Origin: an uncultured bacterium
Lineage (GTDB): Bacteria > Bacillota > Clostridia > Oscillospirales > Oscillospiraceae
Direction of reading: 5' to 3'
NCBI GenBank assembly: GCA_905215665.1
Contig: CAJMQR010000019.1
Coordinates: 1 to 14,339, forward strand
Length of the DNA: 14,339 bases
Below are positions 12,808 to 14,339 of the stretch, piece by piece. The notes below the pieces were generated by a model. That model saw only the letters and a program-made list of their open reading frames with translations, was not told the DNA's origin and did no database searches. The translations under genes and the position numbers were made by a program. The stretch's first letter is position 1. The number at the start of each line of letters is the position of its first letter.

Positions 12808-14339
12808 ATGGAAGAACTGATCCGTCAGCTTGCCGAAGAACTCGGCCAAAAGGCGCAGTATGTTGAAAACGTCGTCCGGCTTCTGGACGAGGGCAATACA
12901 ATCCCCTTTATTGCACGCTACCGCAAGGAGCTGCACGGCTCCATGGACGACACCGCCCTGCGTGCCCTTGCAGACCGTCTGCAATATCTGCGGAATCTGG
13001 CGCAGCGCCGTGAGGAAATCCGCCGCTCGGTTGAGGGGCAGGAGAAGCTGACTCCGGAGCTTTCCGCCGCCATTGACGCCGCAAAGACGCTCTCCGAGCT
13101 GGAGGATCTCTACCGTCCCTACAAGCCCAAGCGCCGCACCCGCGCGACCGCAGCAAGGGAAAAGGGTCTGGAGCCGCTTGCGCAGCAGCTTTTCTCACAG
13201 GCACGCGATCTGCCCCAGCCGGAGGAGCTGGCACAGGCGTATGTCTGCCCGGAAAAGGGCGTGGAAACGGCCGCCGACGCACTGGCCGGCGCCTCCGATA
13301 TCATCGCGGAGGAAATCTCCGACGATGCCGCCATCCGCAAGGCGCTGCGCAGTCTCATGCAGCGGCAGGCCGTCATGCATACGCAGGCCGTCAAGGGCAA
13401 GGAGGAGGAGACCTCCGTCTACCAGACCTATTATGACTTTACCCAGCCTCTTTCCAAGCTGCAGGGGCATCAGGTGCTTGCTGTAAACCGCGGCGAACGC
13501 GAGGGCTTTTTGAAAGCCAGCGTGGAGGTGGACAGGGAGCAGGCGCTTATCTGCGTGCGCCGGGCGGTGCTTGTCCCGGGCGGCGGGGCGGCAGCCTTCG
13601 TCCGCGCCGCTGCCGAGGACGCCTATGACCGCCTGATCGCGCCCAGCATGGAGCGTGAGCTGCGCAGCGCCCTGACGGACAAGGCCAACGAGGGCGCGAT
13701 TCACAATTTTGCGCTGAACCTGCGCCCGCTTCTGATGCAGCCGCCGGTGCGCGGTCATGTGACGATGGGGCTGGACCCCGGCTACAGCCACGGCTGCAAG
13801 GTCGCCGTGGTGGACGCGACGGGCAAGGTGCTGGACACCGCTGTGGTCTATCCCACCTTCTCCAAGGCCAAGCGGGAGGAAGCCATCGTCACGCTGCAGA
13901 GGCTCATTGAAAAGCACGGCGTGGCTCATATTGCCATCGGCAATGGCACCGCCTCCCGCGAGACGGAAGCAGCCGTCTGCGAGCTTTTGGGGCGCGTAAA
14001 GGGCGTGTCGTATATGATCGTCTCGGAGGCCGGCGCCTCGGTCTATTCGGCCTCCCCCCTTGCGGCCGAGGAGTTCCCCCAGTACGACGTAAATCTGCGC
14101 AGTGCCGTCTCCATCGCGCGCCGCCTGCAGGATCCGCTGGCCGAGCTGGTCAAAATCGACCCCAAGGCCATCGGTGTGGGGCAGTATCAGCATGACGTGC
14201 CGGAAAAACGGCTGGACGAGGCCCTGAGCGGCGTGGTCGAGGACTGCGTCAACGCCGTCGGCGTGGATTTGAATACGGCCTCCGCCTCCCTGCTGCGGCG
14301 CGTCTCCGGACTGAATTCGGCCACGGCAAAAAACATCGT
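12808..14339 (+). CDS. tex: Tex-type transcription accessory protein, cut by the window end
   Basis: The first 510 codons are visible and the frame is open to the edge; complete Tex proteins have about 720-780 residues. The order matches Tex: an N-terminal helical region with EGNTIPFIARYRKE (28-41) and LEDLYRPYKPKRRTRA (98-113), and an alpha-helical linker. The YqgF/RNase H-like domain begins at GLDPGYSHGCKVAVVD (321-336) and includes AIGNGTASRETE (376-387) and VSEAGASVYSAS (405-416). Then come LRSAVSIARRLQDPLAELVKIDPKAIGVGQYQHDV and the start of the helix-hairpin-helix (VGVDLNTASASLLRRVSGL). The S1 RNA-binding domain should lie beyond the edge. Tex binds nucleic acid and affects transcription and, in some pathogens, toxin expression. 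The ATG at 12808 has AAGGAG with a short spacer. No frameshift is seen. Confidence 0.95.
   Translation, partial: MEELIRQLAEELGQKAQYVENVVRLLDEGNTIPFIARYRKELHGSMDDTALRALADRLQYLRNLAQRREEIRRSVEGQEKLTPELSAAIDAAKTLSELEDLYRPYKPKRRTRATAAREKGLEPLAQQLFSQARDLPQPEELAQAYVCPEKGVETAADALAGASDIIAEEISDDAAIRKALRSLMQRQAVMHTQAVKGKEEETSVYQTYYDFTQPLSKLQGHQVLAVNRGEREGFLKASVEVDREQALICVRRAVLVPGGGAAAFVRAAAEDAYDRLIAPSMERELRSALTDKANEGAIHNFALNLRPLLMQPPVRGHVTMGLDPGYSHGCKVAVVDATGKVLDTAVVYPTFSKAKREEAIVTLQRLIEKHGVAHIAIGNGTASRETEAAVCELLGRVKGVSYMIVSEAGASVYSASPLAAEEFPQYDVNLRSAVSIARRLQDPLAELVKIDPKAIGVGQYQHDVPEKRLDEALSGVVEDCVNAVGVDLNTASASLLRRVSGLNSATAKNI

Noticed and set aside
13195..14193. Minus-strand 332-codon open frame opposite tex
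   Set aside because: tex motifs on the plus strand are continuous across the whole interval; the frame has no homology signal and no ribosome binding site.

Overview
This looks like an ordinary chromosomal stretch from a GC-rich member of the Clostridia, probably a gut Oscillospirales-type bacterium. The evidence is strong AGGAGG-type ribosome binding sites about 8 nt from the starts, sigma-A-like promoters with 17-bp spacers, occasional TTG and GTG starts, and the mix of families (a PepF-type M3 peptidase, a DUF1653 protein, a CatA-like acetyltransferase, a Tex protein). The coding DNA is about 60% GC by eye. The first 160 bases are only about 29% GC and stand apart. The organism is inferred, not proven.

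Layout from left to right. Positions 1-297 hold no supported gene, but contain an AT-rich patch full of inverted repeats, a hairpin with a short T run reading right, and the hairpin that ends the pepF operon. On the minus strand, a promoter near 3190-3218 drives a possible 15-codon leader ORF, a YbhN-like flippase-family membrane protein and the oligoendopeptidase pepF. Upstream of it is a second minus-strand operon: gltX, a CatA-like acetyltransferase, an HD-domain hydrolase and mnmA. These four are tightly packed except for one 112-bp gap, and the operon ends in a terminator at 3223-3257. gltX and mnmA both serve tRNA charging and modification.

Diverging from gltX is a plus-strand four-gene operon (7492-11194): a HAD-IIA phosphatase, a 12-TM MFS transporter, a membrane-anchored glycerophosphodiester phosphodiesterase and a GNAT acetyltransferase. 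The junctions are an ATGA overlap, 4 nt and 13 nt. Together they could form a small uptake and dephosphorylation module. It converges on gap (GAPDH, minus strand), which has its own strong promoter, a leader hairpin and a perfect 14-bp-stem terminator. A small DUF1653 gene follows on the minus strand, with its promoter back to back with that of tex. tex runs off the right edge.

I found no CRISPR array, rRNA, tRNA, insertion sequence or complete phage gene. No undescribed system stands out. The least explained items are the leader ORF at 3120-3167, the AT-rich inverted-repeat patch at the left edge, and the biochemical logic of the HAD-MFS-GDPD-GNAT operon.
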